Assembly: GCA_905221605.1 (NCBI GenBank) | Contig: CAJNDS010002295.1 | Span: 257,104 to 321,103, forward strand | Source of the DNA: Symbiodinium natans | Taxonomy: Eukaryota > Sar > Dinophyceae > Suessiales > Symbiodiniaceae | Direction: 5' to 3' | Length of the DNA stretch: 64,000 bases | In this document: positions 11,167-21,660 of the stretch, piece by piece | Numbering within the stretch: position 1 is the stretch's first letter | Layout of the letters: each line of letters starts with the position of its first letter | Program-made: the position numbers and the translations under genes | Notes under the pieces: model-generated | The model's input: the letters and a program-made list of their open reading frames with translations, nothing else | Databases searched by the model: none | What the model was told of the DNA's origin: nothing

Positions 11167-11713
11167 TAAGCTGCATAGCTCTCACACACCCCCCCCCTCC
11201 AAGACCTACCGGGAGGCGGTGTCCAACTAGGAACTCCCCTATTTTGCGCTAGTACTGAGAACCTCAACCGCATGTATCCCCTACACCCGACAGCTCATGT
11301 CTCAGAATCTAAACCGCAAGCCGCGTTCCATCAAGCTTGGACCCCTAAGGATGTACCCCCAAGGAGTTCCCTGAGTATACTCCCAATATGGCCCTCATAT
11401 TCCCGTGGAGGATGTGTGAAAAAGTCTCCAAACCCAAGGGTACAACCTGAGGGCGTCCAGGGCAGAATCCCATGAATGCAAACCGTGAACCCAAGCCCCA
11501 AAACACTAACACAACCCAGACACCCCTTGCACACCCCTTCACCCTGACACCCCTAGACGCCCCTAGACCCTAGACACGCCTAGACACCCTGAACAAAACT
11601 GGTCCCTAAAGCCCACCCACATGCCCCCCAAGCCTGAACCCTAAACCCCCTAGACCCTAGCCCTAAACCCTACACCCTAAACCCTAGCCCTAAACCCTAA
11701 ACCCCTAAACGAC

Positions 11714-11816
11714 ACAGCCTGGCAATCCCAGCTCCTTGGGCGGCGGGGTGCCCAACGCCGACCCCGGCGGTGCCGCACGCTTTGGGCCCGAGTCGAAGTT
11801 CGAGCCCCTCAGGCGG
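11714..11816. other. GC-rich coding-like island, strand uncertain
   Basis: An island of about 100 bp between telomeric arrays. The plus strand reads SSLGGGVPNADPGGAARFGP then ESKFEPL with an upstream ACAG. It resembles a single exon but no family or partner exon was recognised. Confidence 0.3.
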
Positions 11817-12058
11817 TTTAGGGTTTAGGGTTTAGGGTTTGGGGTTTGGGGTTTAGGGTGTAGAGGTTTAGGGTGTAGAGATTTAGGGTTTAGGGTGCAG
11901 AGGTTTAGGGTTTAGGGTTTAGGGTTTAGGGTGTAGAGGTTTAGGGTTTAGGATTTAGGGTGTGGAGGTTTTGGGTTTAAGGTTTAGGGGTTTAGATGGG
12001 TTTTGGGTTTAGGGTTTGCGGTTTAGGGTTTGGGGTTTAGGGATTAGGGTTTAGGGTT
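11817..12058 (+). repeat. Long degenerate TTTAGGG array
   Basis: About thirty units mixing TTTAGGG, TTTGGGG and a higher-order GTGTAGAGG variant that recurs every 2-5 units, suggesting local tandem amplification of a mutated array. Confidence 0.9.
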
Positions 12059-12060
12059 TG

Positions 12061-12147
12061 CTGTGATAGGGCGTAGATGGTGTGAAGGTTAGGTTTCGGA
12101 ACAAGCTCGAAAGCTTCGTGAGGTGCGAAAAGCAGCACTGGCCCGAT
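12061..12147 (-). CDS. Candidate micro-exon
   Basis: The minus strand reads GPVLLFAPHEAFELVPKPN followed by LHTIYALSQ, with normal amino-acid balance and no stop. It directly abuts the array at 11817-12058. No family recognised. Confidence 0.35.
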
Positions 12148-13020
12148 TGTGGAGGGCCATCTAACACTTTGCTCCCACCCCACGCCGTCCAAGGCGGCAA
12201 AGCCACCCAAACCTATTCCTTTTAGGAGGCCTAAACTCAGACAACAGCCTTCTAAAAACTTATTCAGTTTCATGACGTTCGTTGGGTCCGAGAGTCAAAG
12301 GAATTGGGGTCGGGAGGCAGTTTCAGCGAGGGTTGCAGCAGGTCTCAGAAGGCACCCCACATGCCTCCAAAGTCAGGGACCAGTGCCCACGATGGGCCCG
12401 GTACCGGAACACTTTTTTTCCAGGACCAGTACTGGTCCCTTATAATAAAGTAATTACCCTAAACCCCCTGGGCGTGGCTGTCCTTTTGGGGTACCCCCCC
12501 CTCAGGCCAGGCCAGGCAGGGCGGGTGCTCAACCCCTCCTGGCCCGCCCCTCCCCTGGCCGGCCCCCCCCCCAGACCGTCAAAGGGCTTAAGCACCGCCC
12601 CCCAACGGGGGAGGTTTTAGCTGCACCTGAGGTTTGCGGCTTAGGGGTTTACGGTTGAGGGTTTAGGGTATACACCATGGTGCACACCCTCTGCCCATAC
12701 TCCTCAACGATTTGGAGTTTACGGTTGAGGGTTTAGGGTATTCTGGGAGCCATCCTTGCAGCCCTCCACCCCAAGCCACCAACCCTAAACCCTAAACCCT
12801 AATCCCTAAACCCCAAACCCTAAACCCCAAACCCTTAAACCGAAAACCTCCACACCCTCAACCCGAAACCCTAAACCTCTACACCCTAACCTAAACCCTA
12901 AACCCCTAAACCCTAAACCCTACCAGGCCTCGATTTCACAGGAACCGGCGAGGGACGCCGGCGGTCGCGACTTCGGCTCTTCGAGCGGTCCTGAGACGCG
13001 TGGGTAGCAGGGCTCTAGGG

Positions 13021-13200
13021 CAAACCCTAAACCCCAAACCCTAAACCCCAAACCCTAAACCCCAAACCCTAAACCCTAAACCCCAAACCCTCAACCCCAA
13101 ATCCTAAACCCCAAACCCTAAACCCCAAACCCTAAACCCTAAACCCCAAACCCTAGACCCCAAACCCTAAACCCCTAAACCCCTAAACCCCTAACCCCCA
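13021..13200 (-). repeat. Long CCCTAAA/CCCCAAA array
   Basis: About twenty-five units, regularly alternating CCCTAAA and CCCCAAA. Confidence 0.95.
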
Positions 13201-13258
13201 ACATAGGGGAGGCCAAAGGATCTTGGGAGCTTCTTCGGGCAGGGCTAAGGGCTTGGGA

Positions 13259-13535
13259 GTTTAGGGTTTAGGGTTTGGGGAGTTTAGGATCTAGGGTTTA
13301 GGGTTTAGGGTTTAGGGTTTAGGGTTTAGGGTTTAGGGTTTAGGGTTTTCGGGTTTAGGGTTTAGAGATCAGGGAGTTTAGGGAGTTTAGGGGGTCTAGG
13401 GAGTTTGGGGTGGGCTTCGGAGTTCTCGGCTTGGGAGTTCGTGGCTTATTAGGGTTTAGGGTTTAGGGTTTAGGGTTTAAGGTTTAGGGTTTGGGGTTTA
13501 GGGTTTAGGGTTTAGGGTTTGGGGTTAAGGGTTAC
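13259..13535 (+). repeat. TTTAGGG arrays with interruption
   Basis: Two arrays of ten or more units (about 13259-13352 and 13447-13535) separated by GGGAGTTTAGG-type variants. Opposite orientation to the array immediately upstream at 13021-13200. Confidence 0.9.
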
Positions 13536-14149
13536 GGCTTAGAATTGTTGTTGGGAGCTTCTGCGGTTTAGAGTTTCAGGAGTTTAGGGCTTGCCAGTTT
13601 GCAGTGGCCGTCTTTCGCCCGCCCTTCTTTGGGGTTCTCTTTAGAGTTTGGGGTTTAGGGTTCAGGGTTCAGGGTCCCTTGCTGGAGTAGCCGAAGTATA
13701 AGGGGTCGAAATTCAAACTGGGGACCCCATAAGTGCCAGTTTGGGAGCGGGCCATGTAGACAATTGGGGTTTGGGGTTTGAACAAGGAGCCCCAAACCCT
13801 CAACCCTAAATCAAAGCTTCGACACCCCCCCCCCCCCTGCCCCGCCCCTACCCCAATAAAAGCAAGATCAAAAAAAAACATGGGTACTGACATGGAGAAA
13901 AAGGGGAGCAGTAACAACAGGTCAGCATAAGAGTCAGTTCGGCGTTTGTGTCAGATGCTCAGCTCTTGAACCCCAACTTTGCGCTAAGCCGAAACCCTGA
14001 ACGCTAAAAACACAGGCTTAACGAAGTTTATTGTTCAGGGCTTAGGGTTTAGGGTTTAGGGTTTGGGTTTTGAGCCTCAAGCCCCCAAGGCAACTCCGTC
14101 CAGTCTGCGCCCCTCCCGTTTAAACAACACAAGTCTGCGCCCCCCGCCC

Positions 14150-14255
14150 ATATAGGGGCCTGAATAATTATCACAGGGTTTTAGGGGTGATTATAGTATA
14201 CTTACAAAGGGACCCTAAGGGGAGACCATTAGTTTTTAATCCGACCCCTATATGA
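14150..14255. mobile_element. Palindromic MITE, family C copy 3
   Basis: Inverted ends CATATAGGGGCC and CGACCCCTATATG enclose an AT-rich core with AAAGGGACCCTAAGGGGAG. This is the clearest copy of the family also seen at 1401-1551. Confidence 0.55.
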
Positions 14256-14951
14256 AGAACGCCCCTCACACGCGGCTGGGGCCTTCTTATCTTTCCACGG
14301 GCGTCGCCGGCTCGCACTACGGCTGGCCTCCAATCCAGGGACCCCTAAGGGGTGTACCCCTTTTAAGGTTCCCCTAATGGACTCCTAACTCCTTTTAAGG
14401 GGTTCCCTAAATAGACTCCTGCCTTATATGCTCTTAGAAAAGGTCATGACTCCTAATATGGCCCTTAGATGCTCTGAGAAGTTCTTTAAAAAAGGGTCCA
14501 TAAACAAGGTCTAAGAATCCCATGGGGCTTCGGGTTTAGGGTTAGGGGTACTCGGAGTTACGGTTGAGGGTCTGCGGTCAAAAAGGTTGAAGGGGTGGGT
14601 TCAGGGTGCAAAACGAGTGGCTCTTCATGACGCGCTATCTAGGGCATCTAGGGTTGAGGGTCTGGGGCTTTAGGGTCTGCTTCCATTTTCTTAAGAACTA
14701 ATAAAAAAGAAAACCTGAACACAAAAAGCTTCATCACGGTTTCAGAGGCAACCTGTGCAAAACTTTTTATAGTTCAGGTGTTCTGGTGTCCAAGGTGTCA
14801 GGGGTCTTCGGATGGTCGTAGGGTTTTATCGGGCTTCTGGGGTTGAGGCTTTCGTGTGCTTTGATACTGAAACGACCCCGAACTGTAAACCCTAAACCCT
14901 AAACCCTAAACCCTATTTCCTGAACCCTAAACCCTAGACCTTCAACCCTCC

Positions 14952-15034
14952 AGATGCAGTAGGAGCCTCGGCCGGTGCGTGTCCGTCTCGCTCAGGAGAC
15001 TCGCTTGGGGCGTTGCGGCCGTTCTCGCGCTGGC
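14952..15034 (-). CDS. Candidate exon, paralogous to 25728-25803
   Basis: After the acceptor TTCAAG at 15035-15040 the minus strand reads QRENGRNAPSESPERDGHAP then AEAPTA. The island at 25728-25803 has the same acceptor and aligns residue by residue (Q-x-x-x-G ... S-x-P-P/S-E-R ... A-P-A). Conservation of frame and splice site between copies supports real exons from duplicated genes. Function unknown; the sequence is low-complexity and may be a linker. Confidence 0.5.
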
Positions 15035-15055
15035 CTTGAATAATACCGGGCTTGT

Positions 15056-15150
15056 ATTTAGGGTTTAGGGTTTAGGGTTTAGGGTTTAGGGTTTAGGGTT
15101 TAGGGTTTAGGGTTTAGGGTTTAGGGTTTGGGGTTTGGGGTTTGGGGTTA
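15056..15150 (+). repeat. TTTAGGG array
   Basis: About thirteen units, clean then TTTGGGG. It starts about 20 bp from the acceptor of the exon at 14952-15034. Confidence 0.95.
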
Positions 15151-15382
15151 GGGGTTTAAGGGTTCAGGGACCAGGGGCTTGTATTAAAACAAAAACAGAG
15201 TATATCCTCATACGAACTCCTTTGGCCCTAAACCCTAAACCCTAAACCCGAAACCCTAAACCCTAAACCCTGAACCCGTGTTGGTTGCGTTTGGGCTCGG
15301 GCGGACATCAGGACCTCAGGGCCTCTGCGAAGGTGACCCTCCACCGCTTCGGGCTTCGGGAGGAGGGCTGAGGGTTGAGGAG

Positions 15383-15560
15383 CTTAGGGTTTGGGGTTTA
15401 GGGTTTGGGGTTTAGGGTTTAGGGCTTAGGGTTTAGGGTTTAGGGTTTAGGGTTTAGGGTTTAGGGTTTAGGGTTTAGGGTTTAGGGTTTAGGGTTTAGG
15501 GCTTCGGGCTTAGGGCTTAGGGTTTAGGGTTTGGGGCTTAAGGCTTAGGGTTTAGGGCTG
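15383..15560 (+). repeat. Long TTTAGGG array
   Basis: About twenty-four units with CTTAGGG/CTTCGGG variants in the second half. Confidence 0.95.
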
Positions 15561-15652
15561 AGGGTTTTGGTTTCACTGCTTAACCCTTGATGCGCTGCCT
15601 CCCTCAAGAGCCTGGGACCCAGTGCCTTCGATTGCTCGTGGGGTGGGGGGGG

Positions 15653-15770
15653 AGGGTTTAGGGTTTAGGGTTTAGGGTTTTGGGTTTAGGGGTTAGGGTT
15701 TAGGGTTTTGGGTTTTGGGATTAGGGTTTAGGGTTTAGGGTTTAGGGTTTAGGTTTAGGGTTTAGGGGTC
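15653..15770 (+). repeat. TTTAGGG array
   Basis: About sixteen units with TTTTGGG variants. Confidence 0.9.
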
Positions 15771-15848
15771 CTCCCAACTGAATAAACAAATCTTCTTCTG
15801 ACTAAGGCTCATGTTGAGAGCCCGAGTCTACAATTGTTTGGGGCTCCC

Positions 15849-16008
15849 CAAACCCTAAGCCCTAAACCCTAAACCCTAGTCCCGAAACCCTAAACCCTAG
15901 TCCCGAAATCCTAAACCCTAAACCCTAGTCCCGAAACTCGAAACCCTAAACCCTAAACCCTAGACCCTAAACCCTAAACCCTAAACCCTAGACCCTAGAC
16001 CCTAGACT
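15849..16008 (-). repeat. CCCTAAA array with repeated CCCGAAA variant
   Basis: About twenty units. A larger unit containing CCCTAGTCCCGAAA recurs three times, showing higher-order amplification. Confidence 0.9.
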
Positions 16009-16031
16009 CTGACCCCAACTCCCGAATCCGG

Positions 16032-16078
16032 CCTCCTCTCCACGCAGGTAGCCGGCTCAAGAACGTCTCGAGCGCATC
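16032..16078 (-). CDS. Candidate micro-exon next to a MITE
   Basis: After acceptor CCAG the minus strand reads DALETFLSRLPAWRGG. The family A MITE at 16091-16174 ends 12 bp upstream of this acceptor, so the MITE would form the intron's 3' part. No family recognised. Confidence 0.35.
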
Positions 16079-16090
16079 CTGGCTGGGAGT

Positions 16091-16174
16091 GCACATGGAG
16101 GTTCATGGTACTTCTTATGATTTAGGGTTTAGGGTTTAGGGTTCAGGGTTATAACTGACCATGAACCTCCGTGC
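16091..16174. mobile_element. Palindromic MITE, family A, carrying a telomeric array
   Basis: Terminal inverted repeats GGAGGTTCATGG (16097-16108) and CCATGAACCTCC (16159-16170), within GCAC...GTGC. The interior is almost entirely TTTAGGG repeats. Confidence 0.7.
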
Positions 16175-16217
16175 AAGGGCAATGCATCCCTCCGCCCTCA
16201 ACCCATGGGATGAGAAG

Positions 16218-16355
16218 CTAGGGTTTGGGGTTTGGGGTTTGGGGTTTAGGGTTTGGGGTTTAGGGTTTAGGGTTTAGGGTTTAGGTTTAGGGTTTAGGGT
16301 TTAGGGTTTAGGGTTTAGGGTTTAGGGTGTAGGGTTTCGGGTTTAGGGTTTAGGG
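16218..16355 (+). repeat. TTTGGGG/TTTAGGG array
   Basis: About nineteen units, beginning TTTGGGG then clean TTTAGGG. Confidence 0.95.
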
Positions 16356-16397
16356 CTACGGAGTTTAGGGGTTAGGGTCCAGGGTGCGGGCTTCGGG

Positions 16398-16510
16398 CTT
16401 GGGATGTAAAACAAACCCAACAACCGAAAGAGCAAGCTGCTTCCCACCATGTTGAGTTCACGGACAAGTTGAAGCCGCCCCCGCAACAAAATGCTCTGTG
16501 ACAGCTCTTC
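16398..16510 (-). CDS. Candidate exon, leucine-rich
   Basis: The minus strand reads EELSQSILLRGRLQLVRELN then MVGSSLLFRLLGL, an amphipathic or helical pattern very unlike translated repeat DNA. A GA/TC microsatellite (16513-16556) lies immediately upstream. No family recognised. Confidence 0.4.
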
Positions 16511-16895
16511 CAGTCTCTCTCTCTCTCTCTCTCTCGCCCTCCCTCCCTCCCTCCTGTCCCTCTCAACTAACTAGTTGGAGGTTAAGGCCGAGGGTCTGGG
16601 ACTTAGGATCACCCTGTTTGGAGTTGGCTAAACGGGTACCGCCCACGCCTAGGTGCCCAAGGTTTAAGGATTTAGGATTTTGCCCCGAAAGCCTCAACCC
16701 AAAGCCCCAAAGGATTGGCAGCACTCCTCCAACCGTAAACGTGGCGCCAATCCTCAGCAGGGCCGAGCTCTTGGTGCTTTTGGGTGGTTTGGGAGGTTTC
16801 GCTGAACCCAGAACCTAAAACCCAAGCCGTCTAGCTAAACATAGAACCCCAAGCCCCACACTCTGAAACTAAAACCCCAAATCCTAGACCCGAAA

Positions 16896-17160
16896 CCCGA
16901 AACCCTACACCCTAAACCCTAAACCCTAAACCCTAAACCCTAAACCCTAAACCCTACACCCACAAGCCTAAGCCCTGAAGAAAGCCCACGGGTGCCGCGA
17001 AAGCTTCCTTTGCTCGGATGGGCGTAACATGGAGTCGCTCTTCGGGTGTTTTCAAGGGTTCAGGGTTCAGGGCTTAGGGCTGAACATCCCTAAACCCTAA
17101 ACCCTAAACCCTAAACCCTAAACCCTAAACCCTAAACCCCAAACCCTAAACCCTAAACCC
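16896..17160 (-). repeat. Two CCCTAAA arrays
   Basis: Arrays at 16896-16968 (about ten units) and 17086-17160 (about eleven units), separated by a GC-rich coding-like island at 16990-17045. Confidence 0.9.
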
Positions 17161-17644
17161 TTTTGACACCTGGTGCCTGAAGGTGCCTGCAATCGAAACG
17201 TCACCTTTCAGGTGTTCCTGTCGATTCGCAAGGGTTTGGGCTTACTCTAGGGGATAGGGTTAGGGGGACCCTTGGGGATATAGACCCTCTGAATAAGGTC
17301 CCTGTTCAAGAGAGCCAGAAGAGGGTTAAGAAGGGCTCCCTTTTAAGGTCCCCCCTTATCCTACCTAGGATACTCGCCACGCAACACAGTATGCAAGTTT
17401 TTTGCACTGATCGATGAAATGCTCGGGCAAACCTACACCCAAAACCTGAATGTGGAGCCGTGTGCGAAATGGGGCTTGCAGTGTTCTGGTCTACAAAATT
17501 CCCCTGAGATGTACGCCTGAAAAACACCCCATACAAACTCTCAAGCAGCCCTACGTACACCCACAACAACCTTCTAAACAAAAACCTCCTTAGCCTGAGG
17601 TGTTGATGAGACATCCCGAAGTTTAGGGCTTAGGGTTTTGGGTT

Positions 17645-17838
17645 CAGTTTAGTGCGATTGCTCGCCAAGCTCTGTGATTGAGTACGAGTAGGCCACGCCT
17701 CCTTGAACTTCATATCCGGAACTTGCTGAGCGGTTCTGAACCCATCTTTTGCATGACTTGAGCCAGAAGCCTTAATCTTGATGTCCAGATAAAGCTTGTT
17801 GCTTTGACTCAGAACAACACCAATCTTTAAAAAAAGAC
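17645..17838 (-). CDS. Candidate exon, unidentified
   Basis: The minus strand is open for about 64 codons including IGVVLSQSNKLYLDIKIKAS and QVPDMKFKEAWPTRTQ. Amino-acid balance is typical of globular protein, and the region is free of telomeric repeats. No family recognised; boundaries are uncertain. Confidence 0.4.
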
Positions 17839-18486
17839 CGGCGATGAGAAAAGCCCTTCGAAATAAAAAAGCTCTCGGTGGAAACCTCAAGTCGGAGACG
17901 CCTCTGAACCTGAAAACGTTCGATCTGCGAGTTTGGTTTGGCTCGCTCTGGCTTCGGGCTCCTTTGGGCTTCGGGGTTCCTTAGATTTGGGCTTACGGGT
18001 TGCTTCAACCCCCCCAAAACCCTAAAGTCCTAAAAACAAGACACTCCAAGAACTGGGACCCCTGACCGTCGGCCCCAGTCCTCAGCAGAAGCAGGCTTCT
18101 AGAGGGTCGTGGGGGGGTTTGGGGATCCTGACGTTTCGTGCTTGCCCCGATCTCTTCATGAGGATTAGGTAACCTCGGGTTCTAGGACAGAAGGCTTACA
18201 CGCACAGTCGGCGTCTGGTGACCTGAACCCCTCAACCCCATGCAGCACAACGCGACCGCCAGCCAAACTGCCCCTGCCCGCCCTGCCCCAGGATGGAACC
18301 CACATGAGGCCTACTTAGGGGTTTAGGTTCAGTCTTGGGTTTAGGTTTCAAGGATGTTCAAGGTCTAGGGTTTGGCTTTAAGGGTTCAGGGAAAGAGGTT
18401 TCAGCCTGAATTTTGGATCGGAGCAGGGCGGGGGTAGTAGAACCCTAACCCCTAAGCCCTAAACCCTAAAAAACCCTAAACAGAGG

Positions 18487-18564
18487 ACCCCATTGTGAAC
18501 GAGACTGCGAGCCGGGCGGTTCACTGAAATCCATGAAGAGCTTGGCAGCCTGGCCCAGCAGCTC
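18487..18564 (-). CDS. Candidate micro-exon
   Basis: The minus strand reads ELLGQAAKLFMDFSEPPGSQ between short telomeric arrays. A neighbouring island at 18704-18769 (AFTAQTGRWGVPMAAVDSKV) could be another exon of the same gene. No family recognised. Confidence 0.35.
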
Positions 18565-18703
18565 CGTGTTTCAGGAGTTCTCAGGTAGGGAAAACGAGGA
18601 GGGTCTACCCTAAACCCTAAACCCCGAACGCTAAACCCCAAACCCTAAACCCTAAACCCCAAACCCTCCCCCTCCCCCCCTCCCACAAAAGAAAGAAGGC
18701 ACT

Positions 18704-18769
18704 AGTTGGCACCTTGGAGTCCACAGCCGCCATCGGCACACCCCAGCGCCCCGTTTGGGCCGTGAAGGC
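18704..18769 (-). CDS. Candidate micro-exon
   Basis: The minus strand reads AFTAQTGRWGVPMAAVDSKV. It abuts the G-rich low-complexity tract at 18777-19030, a heavily degraded TTTGGGG-type sequence. Confidence 0.3.
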
Positions 18770-19179
18770 TGCGGGAGTGGTTTTTGGGAGGGGGGGTTGG
18801 GGGGGTTTGGGTTTGGGGGGTTTGGGGGATTTTTTCTTGGGGGGGGGGTTGGGGGGTTTGGGGTTTTAGGGTTCTGCTTTTTTGGTTTTCTTGTTTTTCT
18901 TTGTTGCGGGGTGGGGGGGGGGAGACGTTGGGGGTTTTGGGAGGTTTTGGGGGAGTTGGGGGGTTTTGGGGGGGGGGAAGGGGGTTTGGGGCTTTTGGGT
19001 TTTTGAGCTTCTGGAGCTTTTGAAGGGCTTTGGGGTTTGGGGTTTAGGGTGAGTCTAGGTGGTTTGGGTTCGGGTGCACCGGGCTTCGGATACACTGGGG
19101 TGTTGAATTATAACGACTTTCGGACGAAAGAAGAACGCTTCAAACGCTGGGATATGCATTTTTTCATAGAGGGGCCAGC

Positions 19180-21282
19180 TCAGCAGGGCAGCCCGAGCAT
19201 GCCCTGTCGCAAGCGCTCACAGCGCCAATGAAGATGCACCAAAGTAGCAGGATCAAAGCGAGCAGAGCCTTCTTGCTCCCATCTTCGCAAGACTCCCAAA
19301 GATTCCCGGCCGACATCTGCCCAGAGAACGTCATTGCTGCCCATGGCAGTACTTAGGTCCTCGAGAGATCTGTGCAGCCAGCGAGCGGCCGGGTTCATGG
19401 GCGATAGCTGGATGGAGTCGACGGCACCCCTCTTGTAAGGCGAAGATGCATGTCCCAAGAGTGCTGGGCCAAGCAGATATCCGCAGGCGAGGGTAACCGC
19501 CCGGGCCTCTTCACCACCACATTGCTGCCAGCATGTCAGCGCGCCGCACCAATCGAGAACCTGCTCGCAAGCAAGAGCTCTGGCGTGCCACAACCAACCC
19601 GAAGGCAGGCTTGGCCAGGGCAACGTAGCCTCCTTGCCAAAGTCCCATTGAGCTGCCTTTGCTTGGCTTATCAGCAAGCGTCTGATCCTTGCAGCACGTG
19701 CTCGATGGTCCCTCACAAAATGGGCCACGTACACTGCCCATTCATCCTTGCCTTGCTGCTCAAGGAGCTGCGCATACTGCTGTGTCAAGCTCTGGAAGGA
19801 GCTGCTGCTGGCGTGGGTCGTGCCAGCGCCCTCGCCAAGCAACATCAGCAGCACGACCACAAAGTGCCATGACAGCGCCACATCCTGGGGACTCTCCGAG
19901 TGCGTCATGTAATCAAAGTGACTTGCATCATAGGCGCCTGTGCCCATGGAGCCAGCGACCTGAATCGCCTTGAACTGCAAGGACACAGGCTCATCTTTCG
20001 AAGCTGCGAAACGTAGGTCCGGTCCGCTGTGCTGGATCCTCTGCTCACAGCTGGCTACCTTGCTATTGCTTGCTAGGGACTGGGGTACCCTATAGAATCC
20101 CTTAAAGGGTATTTTAAAAAAATAGAGGGGGGTATATAGGTATACTAAGCAACAGCAAGCTTCAAGGGCATAAGCCGGCACCGGACGGATTCTGGAGGAG
20201 CGCACCTGCTTCATGTCCACAAACGCTTGGACGACGCGCTCCAAGGCATGTTCGCAGTCACCGACGTCCTCAACAGTTTCCTCCACCGTCTGGCCATACC
20301 ACAAGAACACGCCAAACGCAGTTCGCCAGTCCAGCGCATCACAAGCCACCTGCACGTCACCTGCCAATAGGCGGTATAGGCGCCACAACCCTGGCCCCAT
20401 GAGATCAGGCACTCTTTGCCGCTTCCATTCCTCCACCTGCTGCCGAAGCCAGCGCCGCTGCTCGCGACCAGGAACTGCGGAACCGCCGCAAGCTGCCAAG
20501 ATGGCTGCCAAGCGGTCGAAATGAGGCCCTCCGCCCCCAGCTTTGCGCAGTGCATGCAGAGCCTGCCGAGGGGAGTTGGCCGTCAGGTGGTGGAAGGCGG
20601 CCTCCAACCCATGAGGATCGATAGGCGTTGCACCAGAAAGCAGCCTCATGCCTCGCTCTACCGAGGCAGACCTATGCTGAACTGGGAGCCCTAGCAAAAA
20701 CTATATCTTTTTGCTGTTTCTTAGGAATTATACTACCCCAAAGATTCAAAATTATTCCCAAGTATCCCTAAGAGACGTGTGCATCGTGCGCAAGTGCTTG
20801 GCCACTGTCCTCCTGTTGACCCGCGCAAGCCAGGCGCTGAGTTCGTGCATCACCGCCCGCTTACCGCTGCAATCGAAGAGGGCCTTCAGAAGCTCAAAAG
20901 TCTCAGCTCCCTCCGTGCCAAAACATGAGTGTGCAAGTTGGCAATACTTTTCGAGGATGCCCTTGCCATCTGCGCTGGACGGCTGCAGCAGCGGAGGGGC
21001 ACCTTGAGGCGAGGATGACGCCGATGAGGCAATCCCGGAATCAAGCTGGGCTTGCAGAAGCGCCTCGCCAGTTGGAATTCCTGGCCCTTCCCCCTGCACC
21101 AGACGCACAAGTCGAACTGTGCGGTTACCAGTGCCGGCAGTCATGGCAAGCAAACCGGCACGTGCGGAGGAACGAGAAGGGCCCAGCTGCGCAGTTTCCG
21201 CCGGGCACTGTCTCCCAGCCGTGTCTTGCTTGGCCGCAACATCACCTTGCGCAAGCAACGGCTGGACGACGTTCTCGCCTTC
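19180..21282 (-). CDS. NUP96: Nup96-like nucleoporin (C-terminal part)
   Basis: About 650 codons in one frame with two short introns. Exons are 21282..20769, 20690..20146 and 20079..19180 (stop 19180-19182). Nup96 is the scaffold half of Nup98-Nup96 in the Y-complex of the nuclear pore. Family features seen in order are DWRTAFGVFLWYGQT, the block DVALSWHFVVVLLMLL, then YAQLLEQQGKDEWAVYVAHF followed by a basic RRLL helix (family form: L-x-x-x-x-x-W-x-W-A-V-x-V-x-L), then PSGWLWHARALAC. The first acceptor is AG before GAAGGC at 21282. The 78-bp intron (20691-20768) contains the only in-frame stop. The 66-bp intron (20080-20145, GT-AG) is a multiple of three and open, so retention would add 22 residues. 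Upstream exons appear at 21441-21516 and 21820-21926; the Nup98 half was not found. Confidence 0.68.
20080..20145 (-). mobile_element. Introner-like palindrome forming a 66-bp intron
   Basis: A GT-AG intron with palindromic core TACCCTTTAAGGGA. On the plus strand GGTACCCTATAGAATCCC then TTAAAGGGTAT closely matches 21321-21350 in the next intron upstream, which identifies a shared element family. In-frame, without stops. Confidence 0.6.
20691..20768 (-). mobile_element. Introner-like 78-bp intron with ambiguous borders
   Basis: Bounded by TAGGG at both ends, so the exact splice position cannot be fixed: GG-AG or GA-GG give the same protein. It contains ATACTTGGGAATAATTTTG, similar to the ACTTGGGA/CTTGGGAATTAC part of the TMBIM introns at 30579-30680. 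Its removal keeps frame and deletes a TAA. Confidence 0.5.
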
Positions 21283-21300
21283 CTCTTACTGTTTGGTGAG

Positions 21301-21383
21301 TAGGGAATGGGGGAATGAGGTACCTTATATGATTCCTTAAAGGGTATATATGGGGCCCTAAGCCCTGGATCCCTCATTCCCTA
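21301..21383. mobile_element. Introner/MITE family B, complete palindrome
   Basis: Terminal inverted repeats TAGGGAATGGGGGAATGAGG and TCCCTCATTCCCTA around GGTACCTTATATGATTCC and TTAAAGGGTAT. It lies in a Nup96 intron just inside its 3' end and is followed by a CCCTAAA array (21387-21442) reaching to the next exon. Confidence 0.65.
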
Positions 21384-21386
21384 CGA

Positions 21387-21442
21387 ACCCCCTAAACCCT
21401 AAACCCTAAACCCTAAACCCTAAACCCAAAACCCTAAACCCC
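21387..21442 (-). repeat. CCCTAAA array inside a Nup96 intron
   Basis: About eight units filling the donor-side half of the intron 21283-21440. Confidence 0.85.
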
Positions 21443-21516
21443 AAGTCCTCGGAAAGATCCAGGGCTTCGGAGACATGCGCCAGTCGGGAAGCGTCGGAGG
21501 CGCGCCACAAGAGCTC
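21441..21516 (-). CDS. Probable upstream exon of the Nup96-like gene
   Basis: After CAAG at the upstream edge the minus strand reads either ELLWRASDASRLAHVSEALD or, one frame over, SSCGAPPTLPDWRMSPKPWI. The frame is undecided because the joining phase is unknown. It lies between two introns made of introner plus telomeric array. Confidence 0.4.
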
Positions 21517-21551
21517 CTTGGATGGCCACTTAAACACCCCCTGAAAGATCT

Positions 21552-21655
21552 TCCCAAGCTAGGGTTTAGGGTTTAGGGTTTGGGGTCTAGGGTTTAGGGT
21601 TTAGGGTTTAGGGTGTAGGGTTTAGGGTTTAGGGGTTAGGGTGTAGGGTTCGGTT
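21552..21655 (+). repeat. TTTAGGG array inside a Nup96 intron
   Basis: About thirteen units with TGTAGGG variants, adjacent to an introner-like block (21661-21819). Confidence 0.9.
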
Positions 21656-21660
21656 CAGGG

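Larger units (their letters stand above)
1..19030. repeat. Interstitial telomeric-repeat field
   Basis: Dozens of arrays of the heptamer TTTAGGG (Arabidopsis-type, also used by dinoflagellates) or its complement CCCTAAA lie every 50-300 bp across this interval. They range from 2 copies to over 20, and many contain variants (TTTGGGG, TTCGGG, CTTAGGG, TTCAGGG). Orientation switches many times, so this is not one terminal telomere. Between arrays lie short GC-rich islands, many of which read as exon-sized open frames. Where neighbouring islands can be joined into protein (0.5-4.2 kb and 19-22 kb) the arrays sit in introns. The window begins in a degenerate array, so position 1 could be near a chromosome end or be an arbitrary contig edge. 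Confidence 0.9.

Noticed and set aside
10947-11273. Open frames over the GA/TA microsatellite (both strands)
   Set aside because: Composition is a direct translation of dinucleotide repeats (Ser-Leu, Tyr-Ile, Arg-Glu runs).
18652-19095. Proline-rich frame on minus and glycine-rich frames on plus
   Set aside because: Translations of a G-rich TTTGGGG-derived tract; no start context or homologue, and frames overlap on both strands.
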